Assembly (NCBI GenBank): GCA_900769555.1
Contig: CAAGHA010000043.1
Coordinates: forward strand, 1 to 64,000
DNA from: Bacteroidales bacterium
Lineage (GTDB): Bacteria; Bacteroidota; Bacteroidia; Bacteroidales; Paludibacteraceae
Direction of reading: 5' to 3'
Length of the DNA stretch: 64,000 nt
Shown: positions 17,015 to 23,554 of the stretch, piece after piece
How positions within the stretch are numbered: the first letter of the stretch is position 1
Layout: every line of letters starts with the position of its first letter
Notes under the pieces: model-generated
What the model saw: only the letters and a program-made list of their open reading frames with translations
Told to the model about the DNA's origin: nothing
Databases searched by the model: none
Position numbers and translations under genes: made by a program

Positions 17015-17686
17015 TTAGAATCTCAACCCTGCACTAGCAGAGAAAGAACGATTTCGGAAAGCAGGAGCTGTTTCAATTGCACTCATATTCATACAACCAA
17101 ATTCCGCATTAACCTTCACTGTAACATAAGAGAAGATAAAGCGAAGACCACAATCAATACCAAAATCAAAATTCTTCAATAAATTGAGTTTTTCTTCTTC
17201 ATTAAAAAAAGCCTTATACTCCATTGTACGAAGACCATAAAGAGACGTATTATTATCAGAAGTAACAGCATAATTTCCGGCTACACCATAACCCACGTAA
17301 GGTCCGGCCATAATTTGCATACCACATTTTCTTGAAAATGGAATATTAAGAGCAAAATCAATCGGAACTTCAACATACATAGAAGTCATATCCGTTGTTT
17401 CCTCAGCCAAATCAACCTTTGCATTTTTAATAAACCCTTTACTCTCAAATGTCAAAGAAGGAAGAAAAGATACCCAAGAGAAAAACAATGGGAAATCTCC
17501 GGTAATTCCGGCACGAAACCCAATTTTATAATCAGTATGTTTAGCTGTAATAGTGCTATAAGTTGCACCACCCTCAATCAAGAAGTGAGGTCTATCAAAA
17601 GGGCTAAATTGACGATACGGACTAATTTGTGCATTTGCGCATAGCACAAAAAAAGATGCTACAAGAGCGATTACAAGTTTTTTCAT
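17015..17686 (-). CDS. Outer-membrane beta-barrel protein (PorT-like family)
   Basis: 223 residues from the ATG at 17686. The frame extends 15 codons further upstream, but MKKLVIALVASFFVLCANAQ is a complete signal peptide ending in the ANAQ cleavage site, so the inner Met is the likely start. The mature part has alternating hydrophobic strands with turns (HFLIEGGATYSTI, VEVPIDFALNIPF, MQIMAGPYVGYGV) and ends in a terminal Phe (SASAGLRF), the usual end of an outer-membrane barrel. It resembles the outer-membrane beta-barrel domain family in Bacteroidota often labelled porin family or PorT family; the specific role is unknown. It is monocistronic and converges on topB across the terminator at 16836-16884. 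Confidence 0.82.
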   Translation of the reverse strand: MKKLVIALVASFFVLCANAQISPYRQFSPFDRPHFLIEGGATYSTITAKHTDYKIGFRAGITGDFPLFFSWVSFLPSLTFESKGFIKNAKVDLAEETTDMTSMYVEVPIDFALNIPFSRKCGMQIMAGPYVGYGVAGNYAVTSDNNTSLYGLRTMEYKAFFNEEEKLNLLKNFDFGIDCGLRFIFSYVTVKVNAEFGCMNMSAIETAPAFRNRSFSASAGLRF

Positions 17687-17848
17687 TTTTATTTTAGCTA
17701 TATTATTTACATTTAAACAATTTTCAATCAACCACTTATCAACCCTTCCAGTTCAACCAAACACGCCAAACTCAAACGTTGCGAATTTAATCAGAATTTT
17801 TAAATAAAACAATATTTGACAAACAACTTGCCAAGAAGTTATTGAAAG

Positions 17849-17892
17849 TGAATTCTATAAATTCACCGTTTTAAATTTTTTTTAAGTATAAG
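17849..17892 (+). repeat. Repeat family C, copy 1
   Basis: GTGAATTCTATAAATTCACC then GTTTTAAATTTTTTTTAAGT. The segment TAAATTCRCCRTTTTAAAT recurs at 19771-19810 and 20871-20914, each followed by a poly-A/T tract and GTATAA or GAATAA. In this copy GTGAATT and AATTCAC can form a 7-bp hairpin. Confidence 0.5.
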
Positions 17893-17919
17893 AAGTTGAC
17901 CTTAAGTACAAATTCATAA

Positions 17920-19239
17920 TTAGAAAATCTCTTCTCCAATTAAAGTAGCAGAAGTCGATGAAGAAATTTTAACCGAAACGAAGTCACCCACTTTATGATT
18001 TCCCTTAGGAAAAACCACCACTTTATTTTGAGAAGTACGACCAAACAATTGTTCGCTTGAACGTTTAGATCGACCTTCAACCAAGACCTCAAAAACCTTT
18101 CCGACATCACGCTGATTACTTAGAGCCGACATTTGATTTTGCAAAGCAATAATTTCATTTAAACGCTCGATTTTCACCTCTTCCGGAACATTATCTGGTA
18201 AATTTTTCGAAGCAAAAGTACCCGGTCTTTCAGAATATTTAAACATGAATGCCGAATCAAAGACCACCTCTTTCAACAAAGAGAGAGAGAGTTGTTGATC
18301 CTCCTCAGTTTCATTATGAAATCCACAAAACAAATCCGTTGTAATACCACAATCAGGAAGAATACGACGAATCGCCTCGATACGATTAAGATACCATTCT
18401 CTAGTATATTTTCTATTCATCGATTTTAATATTCTATCACTTCCCGACTGAACAGGCAAATGGATATGTCTGCAAATGTTTGGATATGCAGCCATTGTTT
18501 CCAACACATCATCCCCCATATCCTTCGGGTGAGAAGTCGTAAAACGAATTCGCATAGAAGGATAAGCCTCTGCAACAATCGCTAAAAGACGAGCAAAATT
18601 TATCTCTTGCTCACTCTCCATAAAACGGTAAGAATTAACGTTTTGACCTAAAAGAACAACCTCTTTAAAACCACGTTGTTTTAGATCTTCAATCTCATTT
18701 AAGATACTATTCACTTCACGACTACGTTCCCTTCCTCTCGTATAAGGAACAATGCAATAAGAACAAAAATTATTACAACCACGCATGATAGACACATACC
18801 CGGAAATAACATTACCCGATATACGAGAAGGAATAATATCCTTATATGTTTCAGTAGTTGAAAGTTCGACATTAATAGCCTGATGCCCTTGTTCAACCAT
18901 CCCAATAAGATTAGGAAGATCGAGATAAGCATCCGGACCAACAACCAAATCAACCACCTTCGACTCCAACAAAGCCTCTTTTTGACGTTCTGCCATACAG
19001 CCAAGAACCCCAACAATCAGTTTACGTTTCTTCTTTATAGTCTGAAAATAAGATAATCTACTATCAATCTTCTGTTCCGCATTATCACGAATGGAACAAG
19101 TATTCATAAAGACAGCGTCAGCCGATTCCAAATCGTTCACCACTTCGTAACCAGCTGTATTCATAACAGACGCAACCACTTCACTATCTGCCACATTCAT
19201 TTGGCAGCCATAAGTTTCTATGTATAATTTTTTTGCCAT
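17920..19239 (-). CDS. miaB: tRNA-2-methylthio-N6-dimethylallyladenosine synthase
   Basis: 439 residues, the family's usual length. N-terminal UPF0004 domain with three cluster cysteines (YGCQMN, MNTCSIR, LGCMAE); radical SAM domain with the CxxxCxxC motif in MRGCNNFCSYCIVPYTRGRERSR; C-terminal TRAM domain (~375-439). The MNTCSIRDNA segment and the VPYTRGRERSR segment separate MiaB from MtaB and RimO. It adds the methylthio group to i6A37 in tRNAs reading U-starting codons. It is monocistronic, with a textbook Bacteroidota promoter at 19273-19303 that gives a leader of roughly 27 nt. Confidence 0.96.
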   Translation of the reverse strand: MAKKLYIETYGCQMNVADSEVVASVMNTAGYEVVNDLESADAVFMNTCSIRDNAEQKIDSRLSYFQTIKKKRKLIVGVLGCMAERQKEALLESKVVDLVVGPDAYLDLPNLIGMVEQGHQAINVELSTTETYKDIIPSRISGNVISGYVSIMRGCNNFCSYCIVPYTRGRERSREVNSILNEIEDLKQRGFKEVVLLGQNVNSYRFMESEQEINFARLLAIVAEAYPSMRIRFTTSHPKDMGDDVLETMAAYPNICRHIHLPVQSGSDRILKSMNRKYTREWYLNRIEAIRRILPDCGITTDLFCGFHNETEEDQQLSLSLLKEVVFDSAFMFKYSERPGTFASKNLPDNVPEEVKIERLNEIIALQNQMSALSNQRDVGKVFEVLVEGRSKRSSEQLFGRTSQNKVVVFPKGNHKVGDFVSVKISSSTSATLIGEEIF

Positions 19240-19272
19240 TTACAACTAAATCAATAACTAAAAAAACAGGTT

Positions 19273-19303
19273 CAAAGTTACAAAATAATAACCGAATTTC
19301 AAA
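19273..19303 (-). promoter_or_regulatory. miaB promoter
   Basis: On the minus strand TTTG (19300-19303), exactly 19 bp, then TAACTTTG (19273-19280). This is a full match to the Bacteroidota sigma-ABfr type promoter (TTTG-N19-TAnnTTTG), correctly placed before miaB. Confidence 0.8.
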
Positions 19304-19393
19304 AATAGAAAAAAAAGGATTCTCACATTAGTCCAATATTAAAGGTAACTGTAGAGTCAACTAGCAAGTGCGAAATTAATTTAAATGGTTATA

Positions 19394-19587
19394 AGAAGCT
19401 GTTTAAATTTTATTAAATAATTATTGTAAAATTACACTTTTTGTTTTTTCGGCATCTTTGAGATTATTTTTAACCTGTTTTTATTATTCTTTTTTGATAA
19501 TAGTCCACTATTTACGGCAAAAGAATAATAAAAACAATCTTAAAAATTTCTCTCAAATATGCTCGAAATAAAATTCAAACAGCTTCT
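19394..19587 (+). repeat. Repeat family A (MITE-like), copy 2, 194 bp
   Basis: Termini AGAAGCTGTTTAAATTTTAT and ATAAAATTCAAACAGCTTCT form an almost perfect inverted repeat of about 22 bp. Inside, GTTTTTATTATTCTTTT (19477-19493) is the exact reverse complement of 19519-19535, and the stretches between also pair, so the whole element folds as one long imperfect hairpin. TAA flanks both ends (19392-19394 and 19587-19589). Compared with copy 3 I count nine mismatches in 194 bp. A 79-codon ORF running out of its right end has no coding character. Confidence 0.88.
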
Positions 19588-19719
19588 AAAGAATATATTT
19601 GTAAATTCTGCGTTATATGAAAGAAGCCTTTATATAATTTCATTCATAATCAACTTACGAAATTTCGTTAAAATAACTTTACAGCAGAATCACTTACAGA
19701 AAGAAATATCCTTATCATA

Positions 19720-19750
19720 TTGTAAAAATCAACAACAAAAGTTACTTTTG
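19720..19750 (+). promoter_or_regulatory. Candidate lptB promoter
   Basis: TTG (19720-19722), 20 bp, then TACTTTTG (19743-19750), a full match to the -7 consensus TAnnTTTG. It would give a leader of about 220 nt before lptB. Confidence 0.55.
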
Positions 19751-19770
19751 CAGAAGAAATTATTAGGAGA

Positions 19771-19810
19771 GTTAAATAAATTCACCATTTTAAATTAAAA
19801 AAGAATAAAT
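19771..19810 (+). repeat. Repeat family C, copy 2
   Basis: GTTAAATAAATTCACCATTT then TAAATTAAAAAAGAATAAAT, matching the cores at 17849-17892 and 20871-20914. It lies in the presumed leader of lptB. Confidence 0.45.
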
Positions 19811-19889
19811 CATAAAATGATGAACTTTGGGGTACTAAATGAATTTATAAAACATACCTAAAATTGCGAATTAGGCTTTAAATAAAAAA

Positions 19890-19951
19890 AGAAGTTGTTT
19901 TAAAACAGATAAAACGGAAAGCTGTTTTACCCGATATTGGAGTCAGCTTCT
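19890..19951 (+). promoter_or_regulatory. Hairpin in the lptB leader, possibly a minimal repeat A remnant
   Basis: TAAAACAG (19901-19908) pairs with CTGTTTTA (19922-19929) around a 13-nt loop. The outer ends AGAAGTTGTTTT (19890) and CAGCTTCT (to 19951) resemble the two termini of repeat A, as if the middle had been deleted. The structure lies 14-27 nt before the lptB Shine-Dalgarno site. Confidence 0.35.
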
Positions 19952-19964
19952 ATAAGTTAGTCAA

Positions 19965-19971
19965 AAGGAGG
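19965..19971 (+). promoter_or_regulatory. Strong Shine-Dalgarno site of lptB
   Basis: AAGGAGG ends 6 bp before the ATG at 19978. Such a complete anti-16S match is rare among the other genes of this window and decides the start in favour of 19978 over the in-frame ATG at 19990. Confidence 0.8.
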
Positions 19972-19977
19972 AAAATT

Positions 19978-20733
19978 ATGGAAGAAAACATGGTGCTTCG
20001 TACAGAAAACTTAGTAAAAATATACGGACAAAGAACGGTAGCAAACAATGTATCCATCAATGTTCGCCAAGGCGAAATTGTAGGACTATTAGGTCCGAAT
20101 GGAGCAGGAAAGACAACAACATTTTATATGACAACCGGTCTTATCGTTCCCAATGCCGGAAAAATATTTTTGAACGACGAAGAGATTACCAAAGACCCTG
20201 TTTATAAGCGTGCACAAAAGGGAATTGGCTATTTAGCACAAGAACCTTCAGTATTTAGAAAAATGAGTGTCGAAGACAATATCAGAGCGGTATTAGAGAT
20301 GACAAAATTTCCTATAGAGTATCAAAAAGAGAAATTAGAAAGTTTAATTTCCGAGTTCAATTTATCACATGTCCGTAAAAATTTAGGAGATCGATTATCC
20401 GGAGGAGAACGTAGAAGAACAGAAATTGCACGTTGTTTAGCAATCGAACCAAAATTTATTATGCTTGATGAACCCTTTGCCGGCGTTGACCCAATTGCCG
20501 TTCAAGACATTCAAGAAATTGTTTGGAAATTAAAAGAAAAAAATATCGGTATTTTGATTACTGACCACAACGTAGATGAAACACTCTCTATCACTGATCG
20601 CGCTTATCTGTTATTTGATGGAAAAATATTGTTCCAAGGCACATCGGAAGAGTTAGCAGAAAATCCAATTGTAAAGGAAAAATATTTAGGAAAGGATTTC
20701 GAATTAAAGAGAAGAAAACCGAGTGCAGATTAA
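19978..20733 (+). CDS. lptB: LPS export ABC transporter ATP-binding protein LptB
   Basis: 251 residues. Walker A GPNGAGKTT (~40-48), Q-loop LAQEPSVFRKMSV, signature LSGGERRRTEIAR, Walker B FIMLDEPFAGVDP and switch His in LITDHNV. The segments QEPSVFRKMSVEDN and AGVDPIAVQDIQ are diagnostic for LptB against other ABC ATPases. With LptF and LptG it powers extraction of lipopolysaccharide from the inner membrane for transport across the periplasm; no other lpt gene lies in the window. The gene stands alone and is flanked by two same-orientation copies of repeat A (19394-19587 and 20950-21143). Confidence 0.95.
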   Translation: MEENMVLRTENLVKIYGQRTVANNVSINVRQGEIVGLLGPNGAGKTTTFYMTTGLIVPNAGKIFLNDEEITKDPVYKRAQKGIGYLAQEPSVFRKMSVEDNIRAVLEMTKFPIEYQKEKLESLISEFNLSHVRKNLGDRLSGGERRRTEIARCLAIEPKFIMLDEPFAGVDPIAVQDIQEIVWKLKEKNIGILITDHNVDETLSITDRAYLLFDGKILFQGTSEELAENPIVKEKYLGKDFELKRRKPSAD

Positions 20734-20738
20734 ATAAC

Positions 20739-20865
20739 GGAATCTTCTTTAAATTACGATTCCTGCTTTTCATTCGTAATAAATCAATTTCGAATATTTT
20801 TGAATTTATTTTATTTATCTTGCTTCTATTCATTCAGTTACGATGCCCGTATCATTACTTTACAA
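20739..20865 (+). repeat. Repeat family B, partial copy
   Basis: Starts GGAATCTTCTTTAAATTACG just after lptB. TTTGAATTTATTTTATTTAT and TTACGATGCC match 22970-23030 (TTTGAATTCATATTATTTAT, TTACGATGCT). The right terminus seen at 23062-23105 is missing. GGAATC/GATTCC at its left end could form a weak 6-bp hairpin after lptB. Confidence 0.6.
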
Positions 20866-20870
20866 ATAGA

Positions 20871-20914
20871 GGTAAGCTCTGTAAATTCGCCGTTTTTAAT
20901 TTAAAAGTATAAAT
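20871..20914 (+). repeat. Repeat family C, copy 3
   Basis: GGTAAGCTCTGTAAATTCGC then CGTTTTTAATTTAAAAGTAT, the same core as at 17849-17892 and 19771-19810. The start GGTAAGCTCTGTAAATT also recalls the family B terminus, so B and C may be related. Confidence 0.45.
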
Positions 20915-20949
20915 TGCAGCGTGAAAAACTTTTCGATAGTTTTAGATTA

Positions 20950-21143
20950 AGAAGCTGTTTAAATTTTATTAAATAATTATTGTAAAGTTTCACTTTATGT
21001 TTTTTCGACATCTTTGAGATTATTTTCAACCTGTTTTTATTATTCTATTTTGATAATAGTCAACTATTTACAGCAAAAGAATAATAAAAACAATCTTAAA
21101 AAATTCTCTCAAATATGCTCGAAATAAAATTCAAACAGCTTCT
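20950..21143 (+). repeat. Repeat family A (MITE-like), copy 3, 194 bp
   Basis: Same length and orientation as copy 2, with identical terminal ~37 bp on the left (AGAAGCTGTTTAAATTTTAT...) and ~40 bp on the right (...ATAAAATTCAAACAGCTTCT). TAA flanks both ends (20948-20950 and 21143-21145). With copy 2 it brackets lptB as direct repeats 1.36 kb apart. Confidence 0.88.
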
Positions 21144-21217
21144 AATTTCGGCAATTTATTGTTTGTCAGTCGGACACAATACTCACACAGATCCTTTCTT
21201 TCGCACAGCGATCTACT

Positions 21218-21270
21218 CAAAATAAATTCAAAAATTCCTCGAAATAAATTTATAGAACCCAGCTTAAATA
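21218..21270 (-). repeat. Repeat family B, inverted fragment
   Basis: Read on the minus strand, GGGTTCTATAAATTTATTTC then GAGGAATTTTTGAATTTATT resembles the family B terminus and the interior at 20790-20815. The fragment is short and diverged. Confidence 0.4.
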
Positions 21271-21288
21271 ACTTCCAAGAATCGAAAA

Positions 21289-21909
21289 TTATCCCTCAGA
21301 AAAATTCAATTTCATTTGAGGGTCCAATAAAGTAAAAGATTGACGATGATGAGGAGTTGCCCCATGACGCTCAATAGCCAAACGATGATCTTTAGTTGGA
21401 TATCCCTTATTCTTTTTCCATTGATAATCAGGATAATCCGCATCAATTTTCACCATAAAATCATCTCGATAAGTTTTTGCCAAAACAGAAGCTGCCGCAA
21501 TAGACAAATACTTACCATCCCCCTTAACAATACAATGATGAGGCACATCGTTATATGGAGTAAACCGATTACCATCAATAATTAAATGATTCGGTCTTAA
21601 TTTCAATTGATTAAGCGCACGATGCATTGCCAAGAATGAAGCCTTTAAGATATTAATTTCATCAATTTCTTGAGGAGAGACCACACCAACAGCCCAATCC
21701 AAAGCATTTTCTTCAATAAAAGGACGAAGATTATAACGCATTCTTTCCGTTAACTTTTTAGAATCATTCAGTTCTTCACAAGAGAAATCCGAAGGCAAGA
21801 TAACCGCAGCAGCAAAAACCGGACCCGCCAAACATCCACGACCCGCCTCATCGCAACCGGCTTCCAACAAGCCTTCCGTATGAAAAGGTAACAACATAAA
21901 ACTACTCAT
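21289..21909 (-). CDS. rnhB: Ribonuclease HII
   Basis: 206 residues, typical length. The catalytic core is visible: AGCDEAGRGCLAGPVFAAAV with Asp-Glu of the DEAGRG motif, DSKKLTE, LIIDGNR with the third carboxylate, and ASVLAKTYRD followed by YPTKDH. It removes RNA primers and single ribonucleotides from DNA. The start ATG at 21909 lies inside the end of the upstream peptidase gene (ATGAGTAG, 8-bp overlap), so the two are translationally coupled; the ATG at 21897 is an alternative. Confidence 0.95.
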   Translation of the reverse strand: MSSFMLLPFHTEGLLEAGCDEAGRGCLAGPVFAAAVILPSDFSCEELNDSKKLTERMRYNLRPFIEENALDWAVGVVSPQEIDEINILKASFLAMHRALNQLKLRPNHLIIDGNRFTPYNDVPHHCIVKGDGKYLSIAAASVLAKTYRDDFMVKIDADYPDYQWKKNKGYPTKDHRLAIERHGATPHHRQSFTLLDPQMKLNFSEG

Positions 21910-22882
21910 TATAGATCAACATTTCCAACAAAGAACCCACCATTTTCAAGGTTGACTTATCAATATTTTGCGGAGTATCCTGAAGAGTATGCCAAGTAGC
22001 AGGAAAACCCCTATCCTCTTTAAAATCAATAATATCGATTGTAGGAATCCCCGTTAAAATATTAACATAATAATGATCATCCAGCACAGACCCCGAAGGC
22101 AAAGAAACGAAAGCATTAGAATAGCCCAGAGAGTGAGCCAGAGACCAAACTTTATTCAGGATATGAGGAGCAAATTGATGAGAAACAGCATCAAAACCGA
22201 AGTAAGGATTTACGCCCCCCACCATATCCATAAGAATACCATAAATCGGTTTCACAGAAAAATGAGGTTTAGCACCCCAATACTGTGAGCCCAGGCACCA
22301 CGAATCCTGTTTATACTCCGAAGAAAAAGAAGGAGAACCATAATCCTCAGCATCAAACAGAACAATATCCACCCCAATCGAAGGAGATGTTATCTGCCAA
22401 ATACGAGTCAACTCGAGCAAAACCGCAACACCACTAGCCCCATCATTAGCCCCCATAACCGGTTTATACCAATTAGTTTGAGAATCATTATCACAATAAG
22501 GACGAGAATCCCAATGCGCAAAAAGGATAATTCGGCGTTGAAGGTGAGGATTAATTTGAGCAATAATATTAGCAGAGCGAAGAACATCCCCATTATATGC
22601 TTTAGCCTCAAACCTTTGCAACGAAGCAGAAGCACCATATTGCAAAAACTTATTCAACAAATATTGAGCACACGAATCATGAGCAGGAGAATTAGGAACA
22701 CGCGGACCAAAATTACACTGTTCCTGTAGAAAGAGAAAGGCAGAATCTTCCGAGAAATAAAATATTGGCTTAGCCACTTTTACAGAATCAGCAGAATTAT
22801 TCATTGAAACCGTTGAAGAATTAGCATTACAAGCCCCAATAAGAGGCAATAACAACAGAATATAACAGAAAATATTTTTCAT
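21902..22882 (-). CDS. M28 family lipoprotein peptidase / glutaminyl cyclase-like
   Basis: 326 residues from the ATG at 22882; the longer frame would begin with TTG. MKNIFCYILLLLPLIGAC is a lipoprotein signal with lipobox LIGAC, so the protein is lipid-anchored in the cell envelope. The M28 zinc ligands appear in order: AHWDSRP (His, Asp), GANDGASG (bridging Asp), DAEDYG (Glu/Asp), followed by MDMVGG and HTLQDTPQNID near the end. This arrangement is shared by aminopeptidases and by glutaminyl-peptide cyclotransferases; in Bacteroidota the QC-like reading is frequent, because signal peptidase I often exposes Gln (compare the AQ ends of signal peptides in this window). The actual activity cannot be told from the sequence. 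It overlaps rnhB by 8 bp. Confidence 0.87.
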   Translation of the reverse strand: MKNIFCYILLLLPLIGACNANSSTVSMNNSADSVKVAKPIFYFSEDSAFLFLQEQCNFGPRVPNSPAHDSCAQYLLNKFLQYGASASLQRFEAKAYNGDVLRSANIIAQINPHLQRRIILFAHWDSRPYCDNDSQTNWYKPVMGANDGASGVAVLLELTRIWQITSPSIGVDIVLFDAEDYGSPSFSSEYKQDSWCLGSQYWGAKPHFSVKPIYGILMDMVGGVNPYFGFDAVSHQFAPHILNKVWSLAHSLGYSNAFVSLPSGSVLDDHYYVNILTGIPTIDIIDFKEDRGFPATWHTLQDTPQNIDKSTLKMVGSLLEMLIYNE

Positions 22883-22916
22883 AAAAATCAATCATTTATT
22901 AAATAAAAGAGCCTAA

Positions 22917-23105
22917 GGTAACTTCTAAAAATTACGATTCATATTTCTAAGTATAACAAATTCTATTTCGGATGCTTTTGAATTCATATTATTTATCTTA
23001 CTACTATTCAATCCATTACGATGCTCACATCGCCCCTTTATGAATAAAAACAATCTAAACAAAATGCTCTTCAAAATCTTCTCGACCCAATTTATAAAAC
23101 TCACC
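22917..23105 (+). repeat. Repeat family B, long copy, 189 bp
   Basis: Left end GGTAACTTCTAAAAATTACG; right end on the other strand GGTGAGTTTTATAAATTGGG: imperfect inverted termini. The left two thirds match 20739-20865 and the right 45 bp match 16745-16787 and 2618-2667, so this copy joins segments seen separately elsewhere. No ORF of coding character. Confidence 0.65.
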
Positions 23106-23120
23106 TTGAGAGAGAGTAAC

Positions 23121-23155
23121 AAAAAAGGCTGCACCAATAATTTGGACAGCCTTTT
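23121..23155 (-). terminator. Rho-independent terminator after tRNA-Glu
   Basis: Read on the minus strand: AAAAGGCTGTCC, loop AAATTATT, GGTGCAGCCTTTTTT. The stem has one internal mismatch and ends in six T, placed 8 bp after the tRNA. Confidence 0.82.
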
Positions 23156-23162
23156 GAATTAG

Positions 23163-23235
23163 TAGCGGATCCGGGAATCGAACCCGAGTTTCAGCCGTGA
23201 GAGAGCTACGTGCTAGGCCACTACACTAATCCGCC
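23163..23235 (-). tRNA. tRNA-Glu (anticodon CUC)
   Basis: 73 nt fold as a cloverleaf: acceptor GGCGGAT/ATCCGCT (first pair G1-U72), U8-A9, D-arm GTG...CAC, anticodon arm TAGCT-CTCTCAC-GGCTG with anticodon CTC at 34-36, four-base variable loop AAAC, T-arm TCGGG-TTCGATT-CCCGG, discriminator A73. CCA is not encoded. Anticodon CUC reads GAG. Confidence 0.93.
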
Positions 23236-23337
23236 ATTGAATTACGCCACAAAGGTAATACAATTTTATGGATTTGCAAATTTTCTATGAAAAATTTTCA
23301 ATATTTTAATTTTTTCTCCAAATAGTAGTAAAAAACT

Positions 23338-23369
23338 TTTGGAAACGTAAAAATTTGTTATTAGATTTA
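23338..23369 (+). promoter_or_regulatory. Candidate promoter of the first giant gene
   Basis: TTTG (23338-23341), 20 bp, then TAGATTTA (23362-23369), seven of eight bases of TAnnTTTG with A at the last position. It implies a leader of about 180 nt. The second giant gene has the same kind of box pair ending in TTTA. The rest of the 319-bp gap is AT-rich, with one small hairpin (GAATAG/CTATTC, 23376-23392). Confidence 0.45.
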
Positions 23370-23554
23370 CAAATTGAATAGTCGTTCTATTCTTGAAACA
23401 GAGGAATTATTTAATTTTTTCAGTTTCAAAAACTAGAAAAAATCAGAGTAATTCGTTAGAAAAAAATAGAGAAGTAGAGGCGTAGAATCGGCTGAGAAAG
23501 TAATAAAAACAGCAACTAGTTAAATTTATATAAGTAGGAAAGAGCATATTAGTT

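Noticed and set aside
19559..19798. 79-codon ORF on the plus strand
   Set aside because: It starts inside the right arm of repeat A, has biased AT-rich composition and no recognisable features; it is repeat and leader sequence read by chance.
22883..22891. TTG start of the M28 peptidase at 22891
   Set aside because: The ATG at 22882 begins a complete lipoprotein signal and needs no rare start codon.
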